DNA of 64,000 nt from Rhea pennata. Taxonomy: Eukaryota; Chordata; Aves; Rheiformes; Rheidae. This document shows, in pieces, positions 1 through 13,215 of this stretch; within the stretch, counting starts at the first letter, position 1; the number at the start of each line of letters is the position of its first letter. Under the pieces are notes generated by a model that worked only from the letters and a program-made list of their open reading frames with translations, ran no database searches and was not told where the DNA came from. Where the stretch lies: assembly GCF_028389875.1 (NCBI RefSeq), contig NC_084668.1, positions 30,486,993 to 30,550,992 on the forward strand. Reading direction: 5' to 3'. Position numbers and translations under genes: made by a program.

Positions 1-3000
1 GACACAGTTCACGTAAGAAGATTAATTCATCAATAGAAAAACTTTGGCATACACTGAAGCCAGAGCAGGTCCTTTCTGTGCATTTATGAGCTGAAAACAG
101 CTCATGACTGGCAATCCTTACTTTCCTCTCTAATATCCCGCTGCCAGGAGAGGGCAGACACACCAAACTTGGCTCTGCACAGGCAGCTAGCTGCAGCCCC
201 CTGCAGAATGAGAACCAGCATATATGATCCTCTTGTTCACCAGCAGGTAAGAAATGTAAATCCACAAAATAGAAGAAGGCAGAGAAGCATAATATCAAAT
301 TATGTTGCAGCATGTATAATGCCTGTTCACTGAAATTCTCAAAGTAGAAATATAAAGCAAATTCGCTCTGTTTCTGGAAGTGGACATGAACCAGCAACCA
401 AGATCCAAATACCTGTAATTCATAGTGTTTTTTTTTTTTTTAATAAATCCAATATCATAGCTTGAGCCTCCCTTTAATTGTTTCTAAGTGATATTTCTCT
501 GTTCTGGAGCTGACTTTCAGGAGAGCCTGTGCAGGCATGCAAAGAAGATGAATAAAGAAAATCAGGTGGAGATTTTTTTTTCTCTAATGGGCTCTGGGAG
601 CAATATGGCAAGATGAGTTGGAGCACTACATTGCAGGTGGCTGAGCAGCCAAGCAGACTGTTGGAGTCAGGTTCTCTAACTTGAATGTCAGTTGATAAAA
701 TCAGTAATGGTTTCATTTCTGCTTTCTCTTGCTGAGTTCTAGCCTGTCAGCCAGTTTGTTGCAGCAGAACAGAGATCTAGTAAAGGATTTGTCCATCATC
801 CCTGTTGCTGCTACAGTTAAGGATGGAAAGTGTGTGGTGTAGGAGGCTTGGTCAACCTAGCCCACACCTTTAAGTCTTTTTCCAGGTTTTCTTTATTCAG
901 ACTTTTAGCATACTCTTACTAGGCTTATTTTGCAGCCTACCTGAATGTGTTTTTGGAAATGTAGATAATATGTGCCTGTTTGTGTCCTGGCACATGCTTA
1001 TAGTTGCTTTGAACATTTAGCCCACAAATGTCAGAGACTAGAGCTGCTGCACGTTCTTTTTGTGTGACTTTGAAGTGAACCTTCCTCTTTGTCTATATTC
1101 TCCTTATAGTCAATGTTAGCAGAGATCTGTTGATTGCATTCTGATATTTATGTTCTGGGAATGACAGTTTCTGTCAAAACATATTAATGAATCTCCTTCT
1201 AAGAAACTAGGATGGAGTATCCTACAAACACTGTATTTGCAGTTATTTTTGACGTTCTATATTGCAGTAGTTTATAAGCATATACAACAGGGTCTTCTAC
1301 TTCACAAACACAGGATAATTGCTTATACAGCTTTTGTTCTTCCTGTTTTATTCCTAGGAATCTAATTCAAAATAAAGCTATAACTAACAGAGATATTAGG
1401 GTAAACTTGAGTAATGAAGTAGGCCCCTCTGCCTGCCCAAAGGCAAAGACAACCACCTGAATCACCTAGCAGCCTCTGAATATGGTGCCTACTGTGTATG
1501 TTTTCAGTAACGCTTTATCAGTCCTTGCAAAACTTTCAGTAGGGTTGAAAGGATTTCAGAACAGAGTAATATATTATTCCTTTCCTAGTAAGGTCTTCTA
1601 GTAATGTCGTGATGTCCATGAATATGAAGACGATTACTGTAGAAATAAAAGGTCACCTGTGGTTTAGGGAGACTATTCAACATAGAAGCCTGCTTAACTC
1701 ACTATTCTGTGGTGGTTTCTGGTTTACACTGGTATTTTGTAGGCAGGTAGGAATGAACTGCTTGAGTTCTGCTGCAGTCTAATACGGGCTCACTGTAAAA
1801 TGGAAATGGTACATTGATGTTAGTAAAGTACTTACCTCAAACTCAGTACCGCACAGCCTAATCTGCCACTCGTCTGGAGTTACTATCTCCAGATTGGGGC
1901 TGTGCTATGTGACTATAGAGTATCCAGTTCGCAACGCAGAGCAAGTTCTCTTATATCTGTCTGCAAAAGACTGTACAGTTGTAATGTTAGAAGTAGAGAC
2001 ATATTCTAGGGTATTCACTTACTCAGTCCTAATCTCTTCCCTCCTGTGGAAATTTGAAGGCCTAAGATACAGTCCATAGCAAACTGTAAAGGATGTCTGA
2101 TATAGATTATTTAACTGAAAGGCAGGGAGAAAAAGGGGTTTGAGAGGTCCCCAAAGCTGTGGTGCCCTGGCTGTGGGCTATATCGAATTGTTTACCATCC
2201 TTTAGTTATGCATCTGTATTAACTCTGTGATGTGACCCTCTATTAATGCAAGTCTAAATAAATAATTAAGTGTCCTTGTTAAGTACTTAAGACTTAGAAA
2301 ATAGATGTTTTGTGGATTCTTAGGAGCAGCTTTGAAAATTTGAGATCTTACAGAGCAAGAGAGCACCAGTAAAGTACAAATCTACTTAATATGAAAAGTT
2401 ATTAATACTGTCATGATTCCAGTGCATTGTGATAGAAAAAAAAATTAGCTTATTTCACAAACAAGTGAAAGATCAAGAATGATTAAAACTATAATTAAAG
2501 CATGAGAATGACACTGGTATCACAGACATCTCTGCAGATTGTTTGAATAGTGCATTAAACAGAGTCAATCATTTCTCGATAATAATTACTGCATTTATAG
2601 TAATACAATGAGAATGCAAAGCATTTAACTACAGACAGCCTTGTATCTTAAAATATATTTACAGCATTAAAATCCAGAAAGAATAGACATAGTCTGTGCT
2701 GAAAAAATGGTTAAAGCTACAGTTCAATTTTCAGATACTAGACTTGAATATAATAAGAAGCGGCAAAGAAAATGGAAATGGGTAAGATGTTGAAGAAGCG
2801 TTTTAAAGGGAGAATTTTTCTATGGAGAGTTCAGAGCAAAATGATTTTGATTACTGTACTAGATAAAGTGAAGCTGGGGGGAATCATAATTATAAACTTC
2901 TATAATCCATAAGAAACAATTTAAAGATAAGGTGATAGAATACTATTAGTGATTTTGCACAAATTTTTCTTATTTGTGGTCATTACTAGTTGCATTCTTT

Positions 3001-3738
3001 GTATCTAATTAAAAAAAGGCAAGATCTCTGTTCCAGCACATCAAAGTGAAAAAAATGAGATTTTTTTTCTCTCAAATGCGGAACTCACTTACCAAATGAA
3101 TTTTTTTTTTTTTTTTTGGAGAAATAAAGGGGCTTCAAAATTGGACTACAAATGTGTTAGTAGCCCTGATAAACTTCAAAAAGTACTAGAAAAGAATAAG
3201 GAGTGCCATCATGTGCCATGCCACACAATGATACTAAGAGAAGATAATCAGGTACTTTATTTTCATTTTCTGTTTTAAGGATAAACAGAGAACACTCAAG
3301 GATATGGAAACCAAAAAGAGTTAAGCTGATCAAATAAATATTCATAATTAATTTGTGAAAATCCTTGCCACAAATTACTGCTATGTCAAAGTAGTTGGAA
3401 TAATGCAGGAGAAATTTTAAAGTTAAGTTCTTACTCCTTGCTGGTCAGTTGTGTCAGCTTCACAATGTGACTGCCTCTTCTAGAATAGGTTTAAGAATTT
3501 TGTATTTGGTATTTTTCTGGAGTAAACTCTTACCTTTTCTTTTTTGTTTTATTCCAAGCACTTATTACTACTTGCTTAGAATTTTGAGCTGTTAGTCTGC
3601 TCTGTGATGAAAGTTCCCATACTCCAGTTATTTGATTAAAAAAAAATAGAAATTAAATATGCAGCTCTTTTCATCTGCTTTTCATTCACAGTTACATATC
3701 CATCTGGTAATGAGTCTGAGGTAGTGATGTTTCATTGT

Positions 3739-3972
3739 TTATTTGGAAAAATCATGTCTCTGCTCGTCTAGTCTCCTCAGGCACTTCATGATTTCTAATT
3801 TAAGCTCTCCTGAGGCTCCTCTGAGAGCCTTTGAAAACAGCTGAAATCTTGAATTATAGGGCAGAAGTTTGAAATTAGCAGCCCATTCTAAAACTGCATG
3901 TGCCTGCTGAGGATTCAGACATTCAGACAGTACTGGCAAGTGTGGAGCACTGTTAGAGCTGGTCCACCACAC
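3739..3972 (-). other. Orphan minus-strand open frame, possible terminal exon of an unknown gene
   Basis: Reading on the minus strand, the frame from about 3972 down to a TAA near 3739 gives about 77 codons, ending in a Leu/Lys/Glu/Arg-rich helical-looking stretch such as LKLEIMKCLRRLDEQRHDF. It has no ATG at its upstream end (it opens after TGA and could begin at GTG). Possible splice acceptors lie just upstream or near its beginning (CTGTGACTAG, CACTTGCCAG), and AATAAA overlaps its stop region. The amino-acid make-up looks more protein-like than the other stray frames here. I do not recognise the family; chance or an old retrocopy are equally possible. Confidence 0.25.
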
Positions 3973-5312
3973 TAGTCACAGGAATAAATTTAGTACAATA
4001 TTTACTGCGTCTCTCTCATTAGCAAGGAATGCAGTGAATGAGCTGCTTTGTGCTGAACACAACAATATCAACAATATCCAACAAAGCACCAGCACGTTTT
4101 GATCCCCCATGTAGCAACAACCAAAAGTACCTTGTTGTTACCACAGAAGCCTAAACAACTTAATTTTTGGTGTAGCAAACAGTGCTTTGGGAAGACAGTA
4201 TTCTGAGGAAGGCTGTAGGGAAAGTTTGGATCTCTGTTATACAAATATAGTACTGGTTGTGGTAGAATTATCCCAAGTGAGAACTGCAGAGAGAGACCAG
4301 AATCCGGAGAGTTTTTTGGCCATCTTTCCAGACATGACTCTTAAAAAACATAGCTAACAGGCCGTTTGCCTTGAAGGTATCTTGCACACAAAGTTATCAG
4401 AAAAATACTGGGCATGCAGATGATAAAGGCAAGGAACCTTACAGAAATTCCTTAAAAAGGCTTGTACTCTTATAAATATTTGGCTTGTGCCTTTAGAAGG
4501 CAAATATTACATGGAAAGAAAAACTTATCATGGAGTCCAGATGTTTTTAATACCATTGAAAGCTTGTAGTCAAAAGTTTTAAAGACTAAAGCAACAGAAA
4601 AAATAGATACAGTTTGTTACACAGAAAATGCATAAAAGAACTGCTAGAGGAGTGTTGCTCTTCTCTGTAGAATAGCAGTGAAAGAAAATACAGGCCAGAG
4701 GAATCTTCAATTAAGATAGTGTAAGGAAGCAAATATTTGAGGAATGGGTAAATCAACTAGATAAGGATAGAATAAATGTGATTCAAAGACCAATTTCTTG
4801 TTGTAGTATGTTATAAACATCAGAGCACAGGGCTGCATTTGATGATGGACTATACAGTACAAAGTTGGAAAAGAGGCAGTAGCTTTCTTTAAAGCTCACT
4901 GAAAGATAAATAAATCACAAAGGTTATTATATCATACTGTCAGTGAGGTTTTTAATAGGTAGGTGCAATTATTTTAGGCATGAACAAAGTATAAGAAATA
5001 TCTGCCCCCAAGGACTGTTATTTTCTCAACAAATGTGCTGGCAGTGAAAGTCAGAGACTTTCAAATATAATAGGATAGGAATTGATGTGCTGGGGAAAAG
5101 GAATTTGTGATGCTGATAAAAACTGCCCAGTACACAGAAGCAGATTCCCAGTGGGAAAATTTCATGGGGGGAAAAAACCCACATTCTACATACGGCAATG
5201 AAAATGGGATACAAGGGATAAAACTGTGTCTTGGTATATTGGTGCAAAACATTAGGCTTGCACAGCATTAGAAATACGCTTATGACAGTCTCTGCAGTGC
5301 TGGGGCAGGGCC

Positions 5313-5377
5313 CAGCTAAGCCCCACTTGCGCTTACACTTTGCTGTCCCCACAGAGCACAGCTAAGTCCCACTTCCG
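5313..5377 (+). repeat. Short direct repeat, 46-bp offset
   Basis: CAGCTAAGCCCCACTTGCG (5313-5331) and CAGCTAAGTCCCACTTCCG (5359-5377) agree at 17 of 19 positions. The intervening sequence is not duplicated. Confidence 0.7.
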
Positions 5378-6437
5378 TACCTGAGGGCCTGTTTAGAAAG
5401 CCTTCGCTTTCACTGGCGAGTATTTAATGCTCATCATGCCATTGAAACTAGTGCTGTGGCTGAGGTGAATAAATGATCCACCATCTCATTTTCAAGCCAA
5501 GTGCAATGATACAGAAGATGCTTTGGCCAGATAAGGACTGGAGGATTAGAAGCATTAGTATTAATAGAAGGGTAATCTTCCTCTCTCAACGGCTAGAAAA
5601 TGTGCCTATTAGAAATACGAGTACCAAGAGAGAGGCTTTTTTAGTGGATTACCAAAGGAAGAATAACATTTGTGGGAAAGTAAACATACAGAAATGGAGA
5701 AATGTTTGAAATAAAGGATAAATGTGGAAATTCAAGATTTCACACTTAGATTCAAAAGATTAGGTGTAAGTGGAAGGATAAATTAAATATACAACTTGAA
5801 TTTTAAACTATTTCTAATGACTTAGGAACAGGCCACCAAAGTAAATGCAGTCTAATTATATACTCTAGAGGGCACTCCATGTATCTTATTCACAGGGTAC
5901 ACAGCAGTTTCCAGTCTCAAAAGAAGTTTGCTCCTGATCTACTAAGCAGAATTCTAAATTCTTGATTTCTCTTGGTTATTAGTGTTCTCCATTTCTGTAG
6001 GTATTCTAGTTAATTTTTAATTTGTATTTTTTTATACTCAAGCTTTGCTTCTGGAAAGAGGAAATTTGTGGAGACTGGTTTTGTTTTGTTTTGTTTTTAA
6101 CCCTTTGGGAGAGAGGTGCTAAATTCCATAGGAGCCATGTGGTGTCACACGCACATACTAGAAGGTACCATGACTGCAAACGAGTAGGTTGGACCCTGCT
6201 GTTATTCTTTATTTTAGAGTTAGTTTGTAGAGCTACACATTGGCAGGCATTTAAGCATGTGAGCTTAATACTTAAAGTTTGAGTAAAAAACTCCACTGTC
6301 TATCCCTTAGACAAGAAAATAGCTGTGGTTACTGTAGTAACCATGATCTGATCTGCCAGCAGACACTGACTTCTACCTAGTTAGCCCTGCAGTTCTGCAA
6401 TGTTGCACACCTATGATTGCAGAAAATAAGGCATGAA

Positions 6438-6690
6438 TGGCCTTTTCAAAGTCATCTAGGCTACCCCTCTGCTCCAGGGCATGACTGGATTTACCTTAGC
6501 CAAGCAGATGTTTGTCTGACTTGTTTTTAAAAATCTCCAGTGATGGAGAAGGGAATGTTTTTCTTAGTCACAGCTGTTGCCTGTTTCATAGCCTGAAGCT
6601 TAAAATGAATGGCATTTCTATGGGATTTTTATGTTCACTGGTATAATTGTAGCTCATGCCTCTAGTTCTTTAATAGAATGTGCTAATGAC
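6438..6690 (-). mobile_element. Decayed CR1 LINE fragment (3' region, minus orientation)
   Basis: The + strand has the order typical of the reverse complement of a sauropsid CR1 3' region. A GGCC...CAAAGTCATCTAG start is followed by CCCCTCTGC, then TGTTTGTCTGACTTG, AAAAATCTCCAGTGATGGAG and a run resembling the usual next CR1 segment. It is heavily diverged, lacks the terminal octamer repeats and has no intact coding. The family call is from memory of the consensus; the far edge is uncertain. Confidence 0.7.
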
Positions 6691-9320
6691 CAACCATTTG
6701 GATACTGATAGTTGTCTTCTTGCTTTTAATGTTGTAGTTATCAGAATATAATAATGTAATGCTTAGGAGATGGTGAAAAGCAGAGATGGCCTCTGACTTT
6801 GCATGGCTGGAGAACACCTGAGCAAGTTTAAAATAAACATTTTTCTAGCTAGTCTATTGGATGTATTCTTTATTTATAGAATTGACTCTCTCCCAAGCTT
6901 GAAAATTCTCTGAATAATAGCCAACATTACTGAGAATAACTACAGTGAGTTATTGTAAATACCAGGCCTACAGATAAAAATACATATTGCTGTTTCTTGG
7001 ACCATAAACCCATGCTTATGGTGACACCACCCTGTTGATACTGCCATGGTAGCTGTATGCAGTCACTGACAATTCTTACTAGAGACATAGTTAAGACACT
7101 GTTAAAATCTTTGAAGAGTCAAACCCATAGTGACATTGTAATGCTGAAAGACAATATTCAGCATAACAATGCTCCTCACTTCAGGGAATGCCAGCGCTTT
7201 CCTGATCATCTCCAAGAACTGGAAGCCTAAGTCTATGGTGCTCATTTTGAACACATCAGCTAATCAGCAATTTCTTGTTTGGCATTAGACTCTTGCCTTA
7301 GAATAAGAAGCTCAGGAGAAACTCCATAGGTGGCATATAATTGTCATCTGGGAAATCTTTTGGAATGATGAAACTATATGAACTCATGCTCATAAACTCA
7401 CTTCAGCTAATCTGTGGAAGCTCTTATCTTCCTGTCTCTGCCTGACCATCTCACTTTAAGGTACAGGCCTGGACTCATTTTGGTAACTACTGATAATGCC
7501 TATTTTTTGAGCTTGGACTAACTCTTGAGACTAGTCATTATGGCTGGGGTCATAGGTTATGACAGTTTATATTATATGACCCCTTCAAAGATGAACAAAT
7601 AAGTTAGTTGTTCGTGATGATAGCTGTCTCCTCACCTCTGACTTTCTCATGGTGATCACTAGTCCTGTGTATGTGTGTCATGGTGTGTGGGATTGTCTTC
7701 TGCAAGCACTAAGAAAGCTTTCTGTCACAGCCTCTGTGTCTGCAGTGATGACAGGAGGCTATTTCTACACTGCTTAGATTAGGGTAGTTTGATGTTTAAC
7801 TACTGCACTTTAGTTACCTGCTTGCCTCATTGTTAACTGGCAGCAGTCATACACTTCTCTCATGAGCACTCTATTACTTGGGGAAATGCCAGTGTACAGG
7901 CTATACTGGATTTCATTTCAAACTACTACAAGGGAAGACCCAGTCTGTGTTGCTGGGAAATGAGAGACCTTTGTGGTTATTTTAACTGGGAGATTGTGTG
8001 GAGACCCAGTTCTTTGGACTTAACTTCTTCAGCAAAGCCTTGTGCTCAAATTTATGATGACTAAAAATTCACTTAGCTACATAAGATGTGAATAAAGTCA
8101 CAAATGCAATCCAAAAATGACAAAGGTAGAAGAGGTCTTGTGATGGAGGGGATGTGGGCATTTTCTGACTAAGTAAAGAGCAAATGGGGAGCTGATTTAG
8201 AATAGACTGTAGAGCTGAAGGCATTCTGACAAGCAGTAATGATTTAGAAATAAGTTTTTGTTATCTCATTCTTTGTCAGTGGTGTTGCATTCCCAATTTC
8301 CAGACATAATAGTAAGCAAACTAATTACAACAGAAGAAATAATAATAGTATTAAAACAATATTAATATGAATATTAAAAACTTAATAGTTGCTCATTCTG
8401 ACAGCCCCAAAGAACAGGTCTGACGCAAATGCCTCCCTGTCACATCCTGCAGTGGGACAGACATAAGGATATTATTTAGCTTCCTTGCAGGACTTTTATA
8501 CCTTTGCTCCATTCTCTACTTCTCCATGAGCAGGGTTTTTACAAAAGCTTTTGCAGCCTTCCTGCTTTTAATATATTAATAAGAAGTATTATTTGTCTTA
8601 CTTCATTAACTTACAGCTTGTAAAATTCTTTCATGGTTTTGCTAATTTCCATTTCAGATTTTTCCCAGGTATGTTGTGTTCTGTTTGCTTTGTCTAGGTG
8701 TTGTGTTTAAATTTCCTGAATGGCAGGTATAAAGTTCAAGTCAATGTGTGAACCTTGACATTTGGCCATAATGTTTGTCTCTTCCCTGCTTCCTGTTCTT
8801 GTCCATTTACTTAATCCTCTTTCTTTTATAAAAACATGAACACCTTTAGGGCTTGTTATAAATTCTTACGCAATCTCCCTGCTGAGTTTAAGGATTTTAA
8901 TGGTTTCATGGGTGCCACTAAGAACTTTCTTCCTAACCTCTAGAAACAACTTCTTCTGAAGTTTTGCCTATTGGATTCCTTACTGGAATAAGTGGTAAAT
9001 TTTACTGTCAGAACCTGAGGTAATTCCTCCTTGGAGATATGGAAATTTAATTATGTCTTGATGAGTGTAATTCAATGGCTCAACAACAGTTTGTTCATAA
9101 ACCTATGTCTGCATGTTGAGTTGTAAGTTGGGTGAGAACTAGGTGCTATTTGCCAGAATCAAGAGAGACCAGGAGCATGGCCAGGAGGAGTCAAAATGAA
9201 ATTCACTCATGGAAGGGCAAGTAGGCAAAATAGCTGAAACTGGTATATGTCCGGGGAGGTGTCCAGACCTCTGTAAAGGAGAAGGGGTGGGTGTGTGGCA
9301 AGAACTAGGCAGCAAGGTGC

Positions 9321-9368
9321 AGGTCAGGCACCAAAGGCAGAAACCAGCAAGTTGACCAAGAAGGTCAA
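9321..9368. promoter_or_regulatory. Cluster of AGGTCA half-sites with an everted pair
   Basis: AGGTCA occurs at 9321-9326 and 9362-9367, and TTGACC at 9352-9357 with GGTCAA at 9363-9368 forms a perfect 6-5-6 inverted pair. These are nuclear-receptor half-site sequences. The surrounding 9170-9600 is slightly GC-richer than its neighbours and may be an unrecognised repeat. Function is inferred only. Confidence 0.25.
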
Positions 9369-10504
9369 GAACCAGGAAACAGACACGAAGTCATAGGCGC
9401 AAAGCCCTTCAGCTCACACCCAAGCAACTGCTCTGAGCAGACGGATCAGTGGCGTAGCCCTGCTGTTATGCCTTTGCCTTGCTGAGGTTCATCTCCCGAG
9501 CGCAAAGGAGCCAACTAGGGGAGCACAAAGCTTGGCCCACTGAAGTGTCTCTCCCATGCTCTGTGAACCCTTCAGGGGAAAAGGTTCCCATCCGTAGAGC
9601 AAATTCCCTCAGTTTGGTCATGTGACAAGATCACCAAGCTTAATTTAATTTTTGACTAGTCAAGATTTGAATTATTTGATCAGTGCAAGTCTCCAGAGGC
9701 AAAAAGTCATTATTCGCTCTACCAACTGTATTTGATAAAACAACTGATTTGTTATCACTGAGGTAAAGACATCAACTGACCAGAGTTTTTGGCTTGAGTG
9801 TTGTGTGTTTAAATGATAATGGGGCTGTGTGAACATAGAACATTTTTTTGTTAAAGGTGCCTCCTACCTACTGAAGTGTTACATAAGACTAAATTGTCTC
9901 TAGAGAGTTTTATTTGGGAATATTTCGGTAACACACAGTGCAATAGCTTATTAAAATGGAAGAGGCAAACAAAAATAATAATGATAAAAGAGATTCTTGA
10001 TTCAAAAAGATAGTGTTTGCCTTACATCATTGACATTTGTGTCAATACCATATCAGTGGTAATCAGATTTCTCATTGTCTGCTGCAGTGTAACCAACTCC
10101 TCAGGTATAAAACTTCATTAATCATAGGGCTGTGCTCTCTGTGTCTGTGTTAGGAAGATAAATTAGGTGACTCTTTAAAGATCTGCTGAAAAATAGAAAG
10201 ACATGCACTGAGTGTAGATAGAGGAAGATAAGTAAAATCTACTCCTAGACCTTTTTCCTGAACATTATCTCTGTGCTAAGCTAAAGAGTGGTTCAGAGAT
10301 TGTAATTTTATTAACTATTCCACATCATTTTATATCACAGTTTTCATTTTAGAGCAGATGAAAGTGTATTTCTATGTTTAAGGCAACAGGTTGTGGGGAG
10401 TGAGTTTCCATAACCCTGCAGCTTGTGCAGGTATTTTCACCAGTTTAAAATGGGAATAAAAATACTAAATTTCATAGTTGTGCCTCATTACTGATAGAAA
10501 TTAC

Positions 10505-10700
10505 TGTGCAGTCAGCAGACTCTGGAGACTTAGGTCTGCCTAAGCTCTGACACAGACCTCCTGCATGCTATTGGGCAAGTCAATTAATTTTGCTTCACCT
10601 TGTTTTCCTCTCTCTGAAATGGAGATAACAGTACCCTCTACATCCAGATGGCACAGGGAAGTAATACATTGTTAATAATCTTGTGTTAATGTTTATGAGG
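10505..10700 (+). repeat. MIR-type CORE-SINE remnant
   Basis: The sequence follows the MIR consensus in order: ACTCTGGAGACTTAGGTCTG, GCTCTGACAC, the landmark TATTGGGCAAGTCAATTAAT, a TTTTCCTC motif followed by GAAATGGAGATAACAGTACC, then a GAAGTAATAC-like tail. It is an ancient, noncoding, tRNA-derived SINE copy. Confidence 0.72.
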
Positions 10701-12514
10701 TAGATCCAAACAGTGAACTTGGGGCCGTGTTTTTTAGATATTCAGATTTCTGATGATCAGCTAAATGGTGACAGCTAGGAAGACATGCTATAAGGTTGTG
10801 CTGCACACTGCATGTGCCACATCAGGATGTTTTATGGTTCTGTACTCACCAGTCTGCCTTTGGTACCTGGCTTTGTCTGCAGACATTGCTGTGTGTCCTT
10901 GGAAATGCCGCTGGCAGTCAGCAGGCTTGTCTGTAAATAAATTTGCAATTTAGCTACAGTTTGGATTACATGCTTGAGGAATCTTCTCCAGGGTCCTTGC
11001 TTCCCAGTAATCCTCCTGTAATTTTCTAGAGCCTGTTCTTATTGCTAGAGCCTGATCTTATTTCAGTGACTCACTTACTTCCATATAATTTGCCCTTGTT
11101 TTATCCCCACATGTTTTGTGGGGTATTTGACAGGGCTGTACGTCTGAGGAGGTGTTTTCAAGTACTATAGCACTTAAGTGGGTGGGAGCTATGTGAGGGA
11201 TTGGTTTTATGTAAAAAAAAATCATAATCACCTTCAGCTTCTTCAGTTGTAAAGTGATGACAGTATTTCTTACCTTCTGACATAAAGATCTTGGTTATAA
11301 AAATACCAATATTATTTTGCATAATCTGATAGGGTACAGTTCTGTATGACAGTTTAGTAATTTTTGGTTGTCCATGGCAACTGGAAGGCACTGAAACATT
11401 GGTTTGCAAATATGTGTGGGTTTGAAGTACTGCTGCTACTGCAGTCCACTAGAAAAAGGCTATCTGCTTTGTCTGTGCTGTTGATATTCCCTTCATTTCT
11501 CCTAACCACCCTTCAGAGATTACTGCTCTTCCTAGCACAGCAATTCTTATGGGACTGCTAGTCATCATCCTTAGGATGTGCGAGTTATGTATGTATGGTG
11601 AGAGAGAAACTGGTACCACAGCAACATGCAGAAGGGAGTCCTACCAGAGTTAGGCCCTGTCCTGCAAAGAGGTCTCTCTCTGTCAGTGCTGTATGTCCAC
11701 CACTGCAGAGCTTGTGACAGAGTTGGAGCCTTCACTGAAGGCTGCTGTATTCACTGTTGTTGGGTGTGTTGTATAAAGTAGATTTTGTTCTATTTGAAAG
11801 CAGGAAGGAACCCAAGAGAGACAAGATTACACAAGCGTCTTTCAGCCTCATGCATAGCATCAGCTATGGTGGCAATTGTGACTAAAGTAATCATTCAGAG
11901 AGTTTCTTAGTGTATTTGAGAGGAAAAGAGGGGAAGACAGCATGCCTACATGACTATCCATTTAATGTATGTGTAGCTGGGTACGCACACAATAGATGTT
12001 TTAAAAGGCATCTTTTAAAGTTTGCAAAAGCTTTTAAAGTGTATGGCTTTCTGCTATTTTTTCCTGGTTAACATTGTATGGTGAAGAGCTGCAAGGCACT
12101 GGCTGAGCAGGTTTCAGATATATGAAGCGTGGAAAGGCCATTTTTTTTGTCTTGAGAAGGTGACTGGCAGACCTGGTAAGTCAGTGTCAGATCTGCATGC
12201 ATTTATCCCCACTCCTCAGCCACAACACTGTGTACTCAGGCTGCGCTTTGGAGTCCGGAGGTTGGAGAGAAGTCCTGGTATTCCCTGCTGCCAGGACTCT
12301 ATTTCCTGGCAGAGTCCCATACTCAACATCTCTCTCCTAGGTGTTGGGGAAGAATCTCAGTTCCAGGGATTTTGGGTCAAAGCATTCTGGATGCAGCTCT
12401 GTTCCACGTTTTCAGCCGGGACACAGAATTTCTCCTGTTTCTCCTTCTCAAGCTACAGTCTTGGCAATAGCCTTCTTCTCTGTGCCATGGCTAACAAGTG
12501 GAAGGCAGGGCAGG

Positions 12515-12605
12515 ATCCCAAGCTGTAGCCAAGTCATTTGCCCAAAGTCACAGGTGTGATATGACTCAACATCCAATGGGCTCCCCCTGTGCTGTGCATA
12601 TCTTA
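12515..12605 (+). repeat. Possible MIR-family tail fragment
   Basis: AGTCATTTGCCCAAAGTCAC resembles the common SINE landmark GACTTGCCCAAGGTCACACA. The flanking sequence is too diverged to extend the match with confidence. Confidence 0.3.
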
Positions 12606-13129
12606 AAAATAAAATTAATACATCTGGTTACTCAAACCCATTACTGATCTTGTCAAATGTTGCACCCCTCATGTACCATATAATATGCATGTGGCAGGCA
12701 GATACTGTGAGCTGTGTCTTGGTGCAGGATATGTTCAGGCACATTTTGTGACAGCCGTAAAACGACCACAGATGCGGGTGATTCATTCACTACTGTCACT
12801 TCCTCACTTCTTATTACACCACTCTGCTGGGAGCCAGAGCCCAAACTGACTGTTGAGCTTTGCAAAGCCATTTTTGCAATGTTAGAGTATGAAAACATTT
12901 TTAGCAGCTTCTGTGCTTTTGGCAGCGCCTGGTCTCTTAGTCTTGGGTGTCCTCCAGAACTGGAGAAACTTAAAAAAAACCCAGCACTAACCTTGGGGGA
13001 ATGTAGGTGGAGCTGCGATCTCCAGGCAACATCAGCCTGGGAGTCTTTCAGCTCCAATGACCAATTTGTGTTTTCAAGGCTTGACTTTGCAAAAAGAGAG
13101 TTACAGACTGATGGCTTCAGTCTTTTAAT

Positions 13130-13215
13130 CCCTATTTGTACCAGTAATCCTTTTTCTGTGAGTAGTCCCTACTCATGCAAATAGTGCTCTTGGCTTCAGT
13201 GGAGTGTCTCTGACC
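13130..13215. repeat. Possible ancient amniote repeat fragment (family uncertain)
   Basis: The segment CCAGTAATCC...GTGAGTAGTCCCTACTCATG...GGCTTCAGTGGAGTG resembles a dispersed sauropsid motif built from ACTCATGTGAGTAGTCCC and GACTTCAATGGGA. The family cannot be assigned by eye. Confidence 0.3.

Larger units (their letters stand above)
1..6437. other. Intergenic, upstream of NABP1
   Basis: AT-rich, CpG-poor sequence. Apart from the orphan frame at 3739-3972, the short direct repeat near 5313 and T-tracts at 428-441 and 3101-3117, I see no gene or recognisable repeat family. The stretch at about 2400-2640 is strongly AT-rich with many TAAT/ATTA words. Confidence 0.7.

Noticed and set aside
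8925-8950. CR1-like AAGAACTTTCTTCCTAACCT
   Set aside because: About 20 bases of similarity without neighbouring landmarks.
12653-13184. Overlapping frames of 134 (-) and 156 (+) codons
   Set aside because: Two antisense frames in the same stretch, neither with motifs, splice context or recognised similarity; consistent with chance.
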